Assembly: GCA_958448685.1 (NCBI GenBank)
Contig: CAUDEV010000024.1
Coordinates: 1-15,443, forward strand
Direction of reading: 5' to 3'
Length of the DNA stretch: 15,443 bases
Origin: an uncultured Alphaproteobacteria bacterium
GTDB taxonomy: Bacteria; Pseudomonadota; Alphaproteobacteria; RUG11792
Shown: positions 7,318 to 14,320 of the stretch, in pieces
Layout of the letters: each line of letters opens with the position of its first letter
Numbering within the stretch: position 1 is the stretch's first letter
Program-made: the position numbers and the translations under genes
The notes under the pieces: generated by a model
What the model was told of the DNA's origin: nothing
Databases searched by the model: none
What the model saw: the letters and a program-made list of their open reading frames with translations, nothing else

Positions 7318-7753
7318 CTATTGTGAATCACTTAAAATCCTGAGAGATATAGGATGTTTTGATATTCTGTATGGATAATTTAATGGGACTTAATGAAACA
7401 ATAAATACCTGTTATCCAAATTAAGGTTCCAAATACTGAAATAGAATTTCAAAACTCAGCTGAATTTGGATAAAAATGGGATAAGAAATATTCATATATC
7501 GCAAAAAGTTGGATAGATAATTGGAATTATCAACATTTTGGAAATATTCCATAGAGATAAGAGACTTATTTATACGACAAACTCTATAGGATCAGTTAAT
7601 CAAAATATGAAGAAATATACGAAAAATAAGACTAAATTTCCGAGTGAAGAATCATTAGCAAAGAGCTTATTTCTGGGAATATTAAAGATAGAGAAAAAAT
7701 GGACCACTAAAGTTCAAAATTGAGGTATAATTTACGCATAGTTAACTATTCTT

Positions 7754-8062
7754 GTGATAGGTTGGATAATTTCGGATTTATCCTTTGATCTTTTATACAA
7801 AATCCTGAACTGTCTTAAAGAGTTTTTACATGAAACCACTAGAGGGTTCCTTAGTTGGATTCAAATAAATAATTATAATACTTTCCGTTCCCATTCTTTC
7901 TTGCGTAAGGTAATGTTTCTTTGTTGTATATTGAGTTTGTGTTAAGATGTTCTCTTTTTGTTTCACATCTTATGAACTAATACACTTGTGTTATAAAACT
8001 TGACCAGATTTTCTATTTAGTGTAGTATACTGTAGCTAGGTATATTAGAAAAAATGTAATTT
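7754..8062. other. Gene-free stretch between the transposase fossil and the TIGR02300 gene
   Basis: A GTG-started open frame of 63 codons begins at 7754, but it directly continues the decayed transposase region and has no recognisable content. The stretch contains an 8-bp inverted repeat (TAAGATGT 7943-7950, ACATCTTA 7965-7972, 14-base spacer) and the promoter-like sequence at 8000-8028. I could not identify a right terminus of the IS256-type element with confidence. Confidence 0.5.
8000..8028 (+). promoter_or_regulatory. Candidate sigma-70 promoter for the TIGR02300-trpS unit
   Basis: TTGACC (8000-8005) is followed after 17 bases by TAGTAT (8023-8028), close to the TTGACA/TATAAT consensus at ideal spacing. 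Transcription would start near 8035, giving a leader of about 28 bases before the ATG at 8063. An overlapping TATACT at 8026-8031 would have a 20-base spacer and is less likely. Confidence 0.45.
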
Positions 8063-8356
8063 ATGAAATTAGAATGGGGAAAAAAGCTTAATTGTTTAGC
8101 ATGTGCAATGCCTTTTTATAGTATGCAAAAAACAACATTGGTTTGTCCAAGTTGCGGGCATAAATTTGATATTTCGGAATTAAATTCAAAAAAGGTTTCT
8201 TCAATGCCTTTGGATATAGAAGAAGAGATCGATGACAAAGTTGCACTTTCTGGATTTGGATTTGCTGACAATGCGGATGATATCGATTTGAATGATGATT
8301 CTGATTTAGTAGATAAAGAAGTAATTGAAGATATAAAGTTGATAGATAACGAGTGA
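8063..8356 (+). CDS. TIGR02300 / FYDLN-acid family zinc-ribbon protein
   Basis: A 97-residue protein. The N-terminal zinc ribbon has C11-x2-C14 (CLAC) and C28-x2-C31 (CPSCG). It is followed by an acidic tail (about 50-97) with runs such as DIEEEIDDK and DDIDLNDDSDLVDKE. This order, with FYSMQKTTLVCPSCGHKFD in place of the common FYDLN...CPKCG..FD, matches the TIGR02300/PF09538 family found in alphaproteobacteria. The molecular role of the family is unknown; a zinc ribbon with an acidic tail suggests contact with nucleic acid or a basic protein, which is inference only. The stop codon (8354-8356) lies just five bases before the trpS ATG, so the two genes are probably co-transcribed from the promoter near 8000. 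Confidence 0.85.
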   Translation: MKLEWGKKLNCLACAMPFYSMQKTTLVCPSCGHKFDISELNSKKVSSMPLDIEEEIDDKVALSGFGFADNADDIDLNDDSDLVDKEVIEDIKLIDNE

Positions 8357-8361
8357 CTTCC

Positions 8362-9369
8362 ATGAGTGTTGATCAGATAGTTTTAACAGGAGACAGGCCA
8401 ACAGGTCATTTACATTTGGGGCATTATATAGGTTCTTTAAAAAACAGAGTAGATTTACAAGAACGGTATAAGTGCTTTGTGATGATTGCGGATATTCAAG
8501 CTCTTTCTGATAATTTTGATAATCCAGAAAAAGTGAAAATGAATGTTGCTGAGGTTTGTAAAGATTATATATCTGTTGGAATAGATCCTGAAAAAAGCAC
8601 ATTATTTATTCAATCACTCATTCCTGAATTAACAGAATTAACGATATACTATTTGAATTTAATATCAGTGACTCGTTTGGAAAGGAATCCAACAGTAAAA
8701 GCTGAACTTCAACAAAAAAGTTTTCATGATTCTATTCCTGCAGGATTCCTTGCTTATCCTGTTAGTCAAGCAGCGGACATTACAGCATTTAAGGCTGAGT
8801 TAATTCCTGTTGGAGAAGATCAACTTCCTTTAATTGAAATTGCAAATGAGATAGTTCGAAGATTCAACAGAATCTATAATTCTAAGGTTTTAATAGAATC
8901 AAAACCGATTCTTGGAAAAGTTCAAAGATTGGTTGGTGTTGATGGAAAAGCGAAGGCAAGCAAGTCTCTTGGAAATGCGATATTTATGTCTGATTCTCCG
9001 GAAATACTAAAACAAAAAATCTATAGTATGTATACGGATCCTAATCACAAAAAAGTATCTGATCCTGGAAAAGTTGAAGGAAATGTTGTTTTCTCATATC
9101 TAGATGCTTTTTTCGAAGATAAAGAAGAGCTGAAATCTTTGAAAGAAAGATATGAAAAAGGAGGATTAGGAGACTCTGTCTTAAAAGGAATTTTGAATGA
9201 TACTCTTCAAAATATTTTAGCTCCAATCAGAGAAAAGCGTGCTTCTGTTTCTAATAAAGATGCGATGGAAATATTGATTGCAGGATCAAAAAAAGCTAGA
9301 GAAATTGCAAAGAACACACTTGCTGAGGTGAAAGAAGCTATAGGGCTTTTATATAATAGCAAGATTTGA
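8362..9369 (+). CDS. trpS: Tryptophan--tRNA ligase
   Basis: A class I aminoacyl-tRNA synthetase that activates tryptophan with ATP and loads it on tRNA-Trp in the cytoplasm. The 335-residue protein has the ATP-binding HIGH-type motif HLGH at 18-21 (RPTGHLHLGHYIGSLKNRV) and the KMSKS-type loop at 198-202, which here reads KASKS (DGKAKASKSLGNAI). The middle section carries ERNPTVKAELQQK and YPVSQAADITAFKAELIPVG, the tryptophan- and dimer-interface region. The GDRPTG start and KNRVDLQ segment place it in the TrpRS subgroup that differs from the more common GxQPTG type. ATG 8362 is chosen, with GAG eight bases upstream; a GTG at 8353 would overlap the upstream stop and add three residues. Confidence 0.95.
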   Translation: MSVDQIVLTGDRPTGHLHLGHYIGSLKNRVDLQERYKCFVMIADIQALSDNFDNPEKVKMNVAEVCKDYISVGIDPEKSTLFIQSLIPELTELTIYYLNLISVTRLERNPTVKAELQQKSFHDSIPAGFLAYPVSQAADITAFKAELIPVGEDQLPLIEIANEIVRRFNRIYNSKVLIESKPILGKVQRLVGVDGKAKASKSLGNAIFMSDSPEILKQKIYSMYTDPNHKKVSDPGKVEGNVVFSYLDAFFEDKEELKSLKERYEKGGLGDSVLKGILNDTLQNILAPIREKRASVSNKDAMEILIAGSKKAREIAKNTLAEVKEAIGLLYNSKI

Positions 9370-9420
9370 TTATTTATGCTACGATTAATAACAGAGCAGC
9401 ATAGAGTTTGAGTTGGATAG

Positions 9421-9936
9421 ATGATTAAATCACTTTTATCGATAGTGGTTTTTGTTTCTGTAACTTTTGCTTATTCAATAGATAGTGCAAAACTACAAAG
9501 TCAAAGTAATTTTTTGGATTCTCTCTTAGAAGAAGTAGAAAATATATCTTCTTTAGATAAAGATGCCCAAGAAGAAATAAAAAGATACCAAATTGATATT
9601 TATGATTTGAAAAAGAAGTTAGAAGATTTACGTTTGGAGAAAGAAAAAAAATCTCAGGAAAATAATAAAGAGATTGAAAAGCTAGTTAGGGATTATAACA
9701 AAAATTTAGAGCAATTAAAAAAAACTTATCAATATCTAGCGTCGAAAATAAAACATCACAATTGTCCTGATGAATTTGCAACAGATAGTTCTCACAAGGC
9801 ATATTATTCGGATAGTCTGAATTATTACAAAAAACGCAAAAGAATAAATGAAATAAGATTTGTTCCTTTGGAAATTATTGAATTTAATACAGTAAACAAT
9901 TCTGAAAGAGTAATATTGCAGGAAAGAGATGGATAA
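9421..9936 (+). CDS. Secreted coiled-coil protein of unknown function
   Basis: A 171-residue protein with a clear signal peptide (MIKSLLSIVVFVSVTFA, likely cleaved after A17). A long charged helix (about 35-110; EEIKRYQIDIYDLKKKLEDL and onward) has heptad-like spacing of hydrophobic residues, indicating a coiled coil. The C-terminal 60 residues are Tyr- and Lys-rich with a single cysteine (HHNCPDE) and end in a beta-prone stretch (IRFVPLEIIEFNTV). I do not recognise the family. The TAA stop is followed without any gap by the ATG of the CorC-like gene, so the two are translationally coupled and possibly work together at the envelope. It could tether membrane layers or act as an envelope chaperone, but nothing in the sequence decides this. 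Confidence 0.8.
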   Translation: MIKSLLSIVVFVSVTFAYSIDSAKLQSQSNFLDSLLEEVENISSLDKDAQEEIKRYQIDIYDLKKKLEDLRLEKEKKSQENNKEIEKLVRDYNKNLEQLKKTYQYLASKIKHHNCPDEFATDSSHKAYYSDSLNYYKKRKRINEIRFVPLEIIEFNTVNNSERVILQERDG

Positions 9937-11217
9937 ATGTTCATAGCATTTAATATATTTTTAGTTGGATTCTTTTTAATATGTTCTGCATATTTTTCCG
10001 CATGTGAAACAGCAATGACGGCTTATTCAAAACCAAAAATGTTTAGTATTGCAAAGGAAGGGAACAAAAAGGCAAAAGTTATTATAGCTCTTCAAGAAGA
10101 AATAGGGTTAGTAATAAGTGCTATTCTGACATGTGCAACGATACTGAACTCATTAGCTGTTGCTGTTACTACAGAATTATTTTCGGAAGTTTTGGGTGAT
10201 TATGCATTGTTTTTAGCACCAATTATAACTAGTATATTCATTGTGTTATTTGCTGAAGTTTTACCAAAGATGTTAACAATTTCTAATCCGGAAAACGTTC
10301 TTTTGCCTTCTGCTTATTTCATTAAATATGTTTATATAGCATTAAAACCGCTTAATAAAATAATAGGTTTTATTGCAAAAAGTATTATTTCAATAACTAA
10401 ACTTTCTTCGAAATCTGGAAATGAATATCAAGATTCTCTTGAAGAGTTGAAAGGAGCAATCGCTCTTCATAAAGGGGTTAATTCAGAAGATACTAAAAAA
10501 GAAAAAGAAATGCTTCAAAGCGTTTTAGATCTGGGGGCTGTTCAAGTGAGCAGCATAATGGTTCACAGAAAAAATGTGACTATGTTATGCGCTGATGAAA
10601 ATATATCAAATTTAGTTGAACAAATAATGAATTGCCCTTTCACGAGAATTCCTTTATGGAGTGGAAATACAGATAATATCGTTGGTATATTACATGTAAA
10701 AGATTTAATGAAGGCAATAAAAAAAGATCCGGAATTGAAAAATTTAAATATTTTAGATATAGCTCTTGAACCTTGGTTTATTCCTGAAAATAAGGACCTT
10801 TTAGATCAGTTACAATCATTTAAAGTGAAACACGAACACTTTGCATTGGTTGTCGATGAATACGGAATCTTTATGGGGATTATCACTTTGGAAGATATTC
10901 TGGAAGAGATAGTCGGGGATATTGAAGATGAACATGATGTGAATCCTTGGAATGGTATACGAAAACAAGATGAAAATTCATATATTGTTGATGGTTCTGT
11001 TAATATAAGAGATTTAAATCGTGAAATAGGATCTAATTTTAGAAATGATATAGCTGCCACAGTTGCAGGGCTTGTTATAAATTCTGTAGGAATTATTCCT
11101 GAAGTTGGACAAACATTTATTTTATATAGTTATAAATTTGAAATTTTAAAACGTCATAGAATACAAATTACATTAATAAAAATCACAAAATTGCCACAGG
11201 AAGAAGATGCTGAATAA
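9937..11217 (+). CDS. CorC/HlyC-family membrane protein (CNNM-DUF21, CBS pair, CorC domain)
   Basis: A 426-residue protein in the order typical of the HlyC/CorC (TlyC/YfjD) family. A DUF21/CNNM transmembrane domain (about 1-150) carries SACETAMTAYSK and AEVLPK (106-111). A cytoplasmic CBS pair follows (about 205-325), with ending motifs VVDEYG (305-310), GIITLEDILEEIVGDI and EDEHD (330-334). A CorC_HlyC domain closes the protein (about 345-425; YIVDGSVNIRDLNREIG). Family members bind adenine nucleotide and magnesium through the CBS pair and are linked to magnesium or sodium transport. The older haemolysin label has little functional support. The start directly abuts the stop of the secreted coiled-coil gene, and the 3' end overlaps the carboxylesterase gene by 11 bases, indicating one operon. 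Confidence 0.92.
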   Translation: MFIAFNIFLVGFFLICSAYFSACETAMTAYSKPKMFSIAKEGNKKAKVIIALQEEIGLVISAILTCATILNSLAVAVTTELFSEVLGDYALFLAPIITSIFIVLFAEVLPKMLTISNPENVLLPSAYFIKYVYIALKPLNKIIGFIAKSIISITKLSSKSGNEYQDSLEELKGAIALHKGVNSEDTKKEKEMLQSVLDLGAVQVSSIMVHRKNVTMLCADENISNLVEQIMNCPFTRIPLWSGNTDNIVGILHVKDLMKAIKKDPELKNLNILDIALEPWFIPENKDLLDQLQSFKVKHEHFALVVDEYGIFMGIITLEDILEEIVGDIEDEHDVNPWNGIRKQDENSYIVDGSVNIRDLNREIGSNFRNDIAATVAGLVINSVGIIPEVGQTFILYSYKFEILKRHRIQITLIKITKLPQEEDAE

Positions 11218-11827
11218 TAAGTATATTATAAAATCTGAAAAATTTAATTCTTTAGAAAGGTTAGTAATTACTCTTCATGGATATGGAACCTCAGGAAAAG
11301 ATTTCGCAAAAGTTGGTGATATTTTTCTTTCAAAAAAATTAAGTAACACAATTTTTCTGTTTCCTGATGCTCCTTATGATTGCGCTTGTAGAACGGGAAA
11401 AGAGTGGTTTGATTTAAATGAAATATCATCTGAATCTTTGCGACGAGGACTAGATAACACGGGACCTATATTGGCTGATTACATTGAGAAAGTATCAAAT
11501 GAATACAAATGCAATAATATCAATTTAACAGGGTTTTCTCAAGGTTCTATAATGGCTCTTGAAATGATTTATTACCCATGTGTTTCAAAGATATTGGCTT
11601 ATTCCGGATTATTTGTTTCATGTCCTGAAAAAGAGATAAAATCAAAAGCTAAAGTATTGTTAGTCCATTCTGATGATGATACAGTTGTTCCCTATCAAAA
11701 TGCGCTTACTGCAGAATATGAGTTGAAACAAAATGGAATCGATGATGTGTCATTAAAAACCTGCCATAATATCGGTCATTCAATTTCTTTGGAAGGATGG
11801 AGTTATGGAGTGGACTTTTTATCATAA
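11207..11827 (+). CDS. Phospholipase/carboxylesterase-family alpha/beta hydrolase
   Basis: A 206-residue cytoplasmic serine hydrolase of the carboxylesterase/acyl-protein thioesterase family (PF02230). LHGYG (23-27) forms the oxyanion-hole region. The nucleophile is S111 in GFSQG (109-113), the acid is most likely D158 in HSDDDTVVP, and the base is H191 in GHSIS. WFDL (67-70) matches the family's conserved WFD segment. No signal peptide is present. The length is typical. The start overlaps the end of the CorC-like gene by 11 bases, and AGGAAGAAG before the ATG provides a ribosome binding site. Substrates in this family are short-chain esters, lysophospholipids or acyl-thioesters; which applies here cannot be told. 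Confidence 0.92.
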   Translation: MLNNKYIIKSEKFNSLERLVITLHGYGTSGKDFAKVGDIFLSKKLSNTIFLFPDAPYDCACRTGKEWFDLNEISSESLRRGLDNTGPILADYIEKVSNEYKCNNINLTGFSQGSIMALEMIYYPCVSKILAYSGLFVSCPEKEIKSKAKVLLVHSDDDTVVPYQNALTAEYELKQNGIDDVSLKTCHNIGHSISLEGWSYGVDFLS

Positions 11828-11885
11828 TTTAAAATTAGATTAGATTTAATTTAAAGTTTTTATTTTTGTTTTTATAGCTTTTTTG

Positions 11886-11891
11886 TATAAT
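11886..11891 (+). promoter_or_regulatory. Candidate -10 box (TATAAT) for the dksA-era unit
   Basis: A perfect TATAAT lies 35 bases before the GTG start of dksA, inside the 13-mer TTGTATAATAAAA (11883-11895) that also precedes the antiporter gene. The T-rich region upstream offers only a weak -35 (TTTTTG, 11863-11868, 17-base spacer). Confidence 0.4.
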
Positions 11892-11926
11892 AAAAATATG
11901 ATGGGATTGTAAGGCTGGTTATAATT

Positions 11927-12325
11927 GTGAAAAAGCTTGATCATTATTTAACAGAAGAGCAACTGGAGTATTTCAGAGGAAGACTTTTAAATTGGAAAGC
12001 AGAACTTTTAAAAGAAAGCGAAGAAGTGAGAGAACTTCTGGAAGAAAAGCATATTGAACCAGATCCTATTGATTCTGCATGCAATTTAGCTAATCAAGCT
12101 TTTGAGTTAAGAACAAAAGATAGAGCAAGAAAATTAATTCATAAGATAGATCAAGCAATTGAAAAAATTAATAATGGAACTTATGGTTATTGCGAGGAAA
12201 CTGGAGAACCAATAGGTTTGAAAAGATTAGAAGCGCGTCCAATTGCGACGTTGTGTATTGCTGCTCAAGAGAAGCATGAGAAAATGGAGAGGGATTATAG
12301 AGAAGACGCAATTAATGCAAAATAA
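11927..12325 (+). CDS. dksA: RNA polymerase-binding transcription factor DksA
   Basis: A 132-residue protein that enters the RNA polymerase secondary channel and, with ppGpp, alters initiation at rRNA and amino-acid promoters. The coiled coil spans about 10-80. Its tip keeps the key acidic pair D46-x2-D49 (EPDPIDSACNLA), equivalent to the D71/D74 pair of E. coli. The C-terminal globular domain has GTYGYCEETGEPIGLKRLEA. Only two of the four zinc cysteines of the classical fold remain: C89 and C110 are kept, while the partners are T92 and A113. Many alphaproteobacterial DksA proteins also lack a full set. The start is GTG at 11927; nearby ATG codons at 11898 and 11901 are out of frame. The stop overlaps the era start by 11 bases. 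Confidence 0.95.
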   Translation: MKKLDHYLTEEQLEYFRGRLLNWKAELLKESEEVRELLEEKHIEPDPIDSACNLANQAFELRTKDRARKLIHKIDQAIEKINNGTYGYCEETGEPIGLKRLEARPIATLCIAAQEKHEKMERDYREDAINAK

Positions 12326-13205
12326 GAAGTGTATATTTGTTTCAATAGTAGGTGAACCTAATGCAGGAAAATCCACACTTCTTAATAGTTTAATTAATAA
12401 AAAAATCTCAATTGTTTCACCTAAAGCACAAACAACAAGACGCCAAATCAAAGGAATAACAGAAATAGGTGATACGCAAATAGTATTTACAGATACTCCT
12501 GGTTTTTTCAATAAGGCTAATTCACCTCTCGAGAAAGTTATTTCTTCTAATTTTAAAAGATCCTATAAAGATTCAGATTTAATATCTCTTATTATAGATT
12601 CGACATCGAAAAACTATGAAGCTAGCATTAGGTTTATTGAAAAATTAGAAACAAGCAAAATTTCTTTTATTGTGATAATTAATAAAGTTGATATAGCCAA
12701 AAAAGAAGGTATATTAAAGATCGCTGAAATTTTATCACATTATGATTTTATAAAACAAGTTTTTATGATTTCTGCTTTGAATTCCGATGGAATTGAAGAT
12801 ATAAAAAATTTTATCATTAGTCAAGCATATGACAGCCCCTGGTTTTATTCAGAAAACATGGCATCTGATGCCTCTTTGGAATTTCAATTATCAGAAATAA
12901 CAAGAGAAAAAATTTTTTATAACTTAGAAAAAGAATTACCTTATAGCATCTATGTAGAAACAGAGTCAATTCATCGAACGGAGAAAAAAGCGAAAATTTT
13001 TCAAGCTATAGTTGTTATGAAAGATTCTCAAAAAGGCATAGTTCTGGGAAAAGACGGAAATATGATTAAAAAAATAAAAGATGAAGCTATTAATGATATG
13101 AGAAAGTTATTAGACAAGAAAATTGAATTAAAGTTATTTGTGAAAGTAAAAGAAAAATGGACAGAAAAGAAGGCTCATTTACAAAATGCCGGGATTATTG
13201 ATTAA
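12315..13205 (+). CDS. era: GTPase Era
   Basis: An essential GTPase that binds the 3' end of 16S rRNA and assists 30S subunit maturation. The 296-residue protein has G1 GEPNAGKS (13-20), the switch I/G2 region PKAQTTRRQIKGI (36-48), G3 DTPG (60-63), G4 NKVD (123-126), G5 ISAL (152-155), and a C-terminal KH RNA-binding domain with GIVLGKDGNMIKKI around 241-254. The length is normal. The frame is open further upstream, but ATG 12315 gives the family's usual N-terminus and overlaps the dksA stop by 11 bases, which suggests translational coupling. A small NuoJ-like gene begins 20 bases before the era stop. Confidence 0.97.
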   Translation: MQNKKCIFVSIVGEPNAGKSTLLNSLINKKISIVSPKAQTTRRQIKGITEIGDTQIVFTDTPGFFNKANSPLEKVISSNFKRSYKDSDLISLIIDSTSKNYEASIRFIEKLETSKISFIVIINKVDIAKKEGILKIAEILSHYDFIKQVFMISALNSDGIEDIKNFIISQAYDSPWFYSENMASDASLEFQLSEITREKIFYNLEKELPYSIYVETESIHRTEKKAKIFQAIVVMKDSQKGIVLGKDGNMIKKIKDEAINDMRKLLDKKIELKLFVKVKEKWTEKKAHLQNAGIID

Positions 13206-13650
13206 CATTTCAATCGATGATTATATTTTCATATTTTTTTCCTTTCTATCTATTATTACCTCATTTTTAGCCATAAATTCGGGAAATACGAGAAGTTCCA
13301 TAATTTATTTTTTAATGTCTGCGCTTTGTATCTCGGGGATAGTTTTTCTTGTGAGTGAAATTATATTGGCGATAGTTTTATCAGGAATATATATTTCTAT
13401 TTCTTCTTTGTTTATAATCCTTTCTGAAAATAAGGAAAATAAACCTTTGGTGAAATCTGAGTATTTTATTATGGGGCTTACTATATTCTTGCTTCTGTTG
13501 ATAATTTATATAAAATCTTCAAGAGTGATCAATAAAGATAGTATGGTTGATACAGGACATTATTCTGGAATAGCAGGAATTACGCTTTTTATGAGTATAA
13601 TTTTTATTTATGTTATCTTTGGAGTTATATCAATAATGAAAAGGAAATAG
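13186..13650 (+). CDS. Small membrane protein resembling NADH dehydrogenase subunit J (NuoJ-like)
   Basis: A 154-residue protein with about five hydrophobic helices. The segment from NTRSSIIYFLMSALCISGIV through FLVSEIILAIVLSGIYISIS to SLFIILSE follows the pattern of NuoJ (PF00499): N-P-V-x-S...L...F, then G-x-E-F-L-A...I-x-V-Y-V-G-A...L-F. The match is by pattern only. The conserved Tyr-Val-Gly-Ala-like stretch is degraded to YISIS. NuoJ is a membrane subunit of complex I and normally sits inside a nuo operon, whereas here it overlaps the end of era by 20 bases with no other nuo gene in sight. It could be a relocated divergent NuoJ, a paralogue, or an unrelated small membrane protein. The start ATG at 13186 is the first in frame. 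Confidence 0.45.
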   Translation: MPGLLINISIDDYIFIFFSFLSIITSFLAINSGNTRSSIIYFLMSALCISGIVFLVSEIILAIVLSGIYISISSLFIILSENKENKPLVKSEYFIMGLTIFLLLLIIYIKSSRVINKDSMVDTGHYSGIAGITLFMSIIFIYVIFGVISIMKRK

Positions 13651-13685
13651 ACTGATAGAACGCTTAAAATTGGCATATTATAAAA

Positions 13686-13722
13686 TCAGAAAATTTCAAA
13701 TAAAATTCTGAAAAACTTTTTT
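13686..13722 (+). terminator. Weak terminator-like hairpin after the NuoJ-like gene
   Basis: TCAGAA (13686-13691) pairs with TTCTGA (13706-13711), and a T-run follows at 13717-13722. The stem is short and AT-rich and five bases separate it from the T-run, so this is only a possible intrinsic terminator. Confidence 0.3.
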
Positions 13723-13796
13723 GATATAAATTAATAAATATTTAACTAAATTAATGTATCCTAATCTTATGGGAAACTATATTTTATGAGTATATC

Positions 13797-14249
13797 ATGA
13801 AAAACAGTTGTATAGAAATATCTATTTATGGAGAAAAGAATTACAAATTATTTCTTGAAGTTATAAAACGTGAAATTGATAAAGAAGGCTATATTGATAT
13901 AAATGCAGTTCAAGCTTTTATGTTGATGAACATGGGAGAAAATGTGGTTACTATTGGAGAGATAATATCAAGAGGGTATTATATAGGTACGAATGCAACA
14001 TATAATATCAAAAAACTAATTAAGTCGGGATATTTAGATTCCTCTCCGTCTAGTTATGATAAAAGGGCGATTTATTTAAAACTTACCTCTAAGGGGTTTG
14101 ATCTTGTTCAAAAATTGGATAAAACATTGACACAGTATATGAAAGATTTCGAAATAAAAACAAAAGGGAAATTCAGTGTGGCGAAAGGAATTGAATTTTT
14201 GAGAGATATGGAAACTTTCTGGAATGATGTTTTATTACTGAGAAGTTAA
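13797..14249 (+). CDS. MarR-family winged-helix regulator, LdtR-like
   Basis: A 150-residue winged-helix DNA-binding protein. EGYIDINAVQAFMLMNMGEN (30-49) leads into the helix-turn-helix VTIGEIISRGYYIGTNATYNIKKLIKSGYL (51-80), and the wing is SSYDKRAIYLKLTSKG (85-100). The segment RGYYIGTNATYNIKKL is nearly diagnostic for the alphaproteobacterial regulators related to LdtR of Liberibacter and rhizobia, which act on L,D-transpeptidase (cell-wall) and stress genes and respond to small ligands. Here no transpeptidase gene is adjacent. The gene is monocistronic by appearance, and a 17-bp palindrome lies 4 bases after its stop, ahead of pepA. The start ATG at 13797 is the first in frame; an ATG at 13786 is out of frame. 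The target and ligand are unknown. Confidence 0.88.
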   Translation: MKNSCIEISIYGEKNYKLFLEVIKREIDKEGYIDINAVQAFMLMNMGENVVTIGEIISRGYYIGTNATYNIKKLIKSGYLDSSPSSYDKRAIYLKLTSKGFDLVQKLDKTLTQYMKDFEIKTKGKFSVAKGIEFLRDMETFWNDVLLLRS

Positions 14250-14253
14250 ATTT

Positions 14254-14270
14254 TTGTAGAAATTCTACAA
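14254..14270. promoter_or_regulatory. 17-bp palindrome, candidate operator upstream of pepA
   Basis: TTGTAGAA (14254-14261), one central A, and TTCTACAA (14263-14270) form an exact dyad. The single-base centre is too short for an RNA hairpin loop, so it fits a binding site for a dimeric DNA-binding protein better than a terminator. It lies between the LdtR-like regulator gene and pepA, 50 bases before the pepA start. Binding by the adjacent MarR protein is a natural guess but unproven. Confidence 0.5.
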
Positions 14271-14320
14271 CGAAATTAGGTAAAATGACTCTGTAAAAAT
14301 AATAAAAACGGGTTTTCATA

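Larger units (their letters stand above)
7091..7753 (+). pseudogene. Decayed IS256-family (mutator-type) transposase
   Basis: Fragments of an IS256-family transposase appear in the correct order. MKMTKEEKVKNEQLKAMA (from 7091) may be the N-terminus. KKEVLILHIGGSENAKYWL (about 7187-7243) is followed, after the inserted element at 7245-7311, by SIVNHLKS, DVLIFCMDNLMGLNETINTC, WDKKYSYIAKSWIDNWN, LSTFWKYSIEIRDL, and IYTTNSIGSVNQNMKKYTKN through KFPSEESLAKSLFLGILKIE to KKWTTKVQN, then GIIYA and LTIL. These match the family's central DD region and conserved C-terminal IYTTN...FPS...KKW block. Damage includes in-frame stops (for example TGA where the family has Trp after VQN, and TAG where it has Gln after IYA), at least two frameshifts near 7510-7570, internal deletions, and the inserted element. 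About 660 bases remain of an expected ~1.2 kb, so it is inactive. Confidence 0.88.

Noticed and set aside
7754..7945. Plus-strand 63-codon open frame after the transposase fossil
   Set aside because: Begins with GTG inside the decayed element region, and no protein family or start signal is apparent.
9375..9403. TATGCT/AGCATA inverted repeat after trpS as a terminator
   Set aside because: Six-base stem with a 17-base loop and no T-run; too weak to call.
12243..12314. Upstream extension of era by 24 codons
   Set aside because: The frame is open, but the extra residues lie fully inside dksA and do not match the Era N-terminus; ATG 12315 fits the family.
12227..12511. Minus-strand open frame across dksA and era
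   Set aside because: Entirely antisense to two strongly supported genes; a shadow frame.
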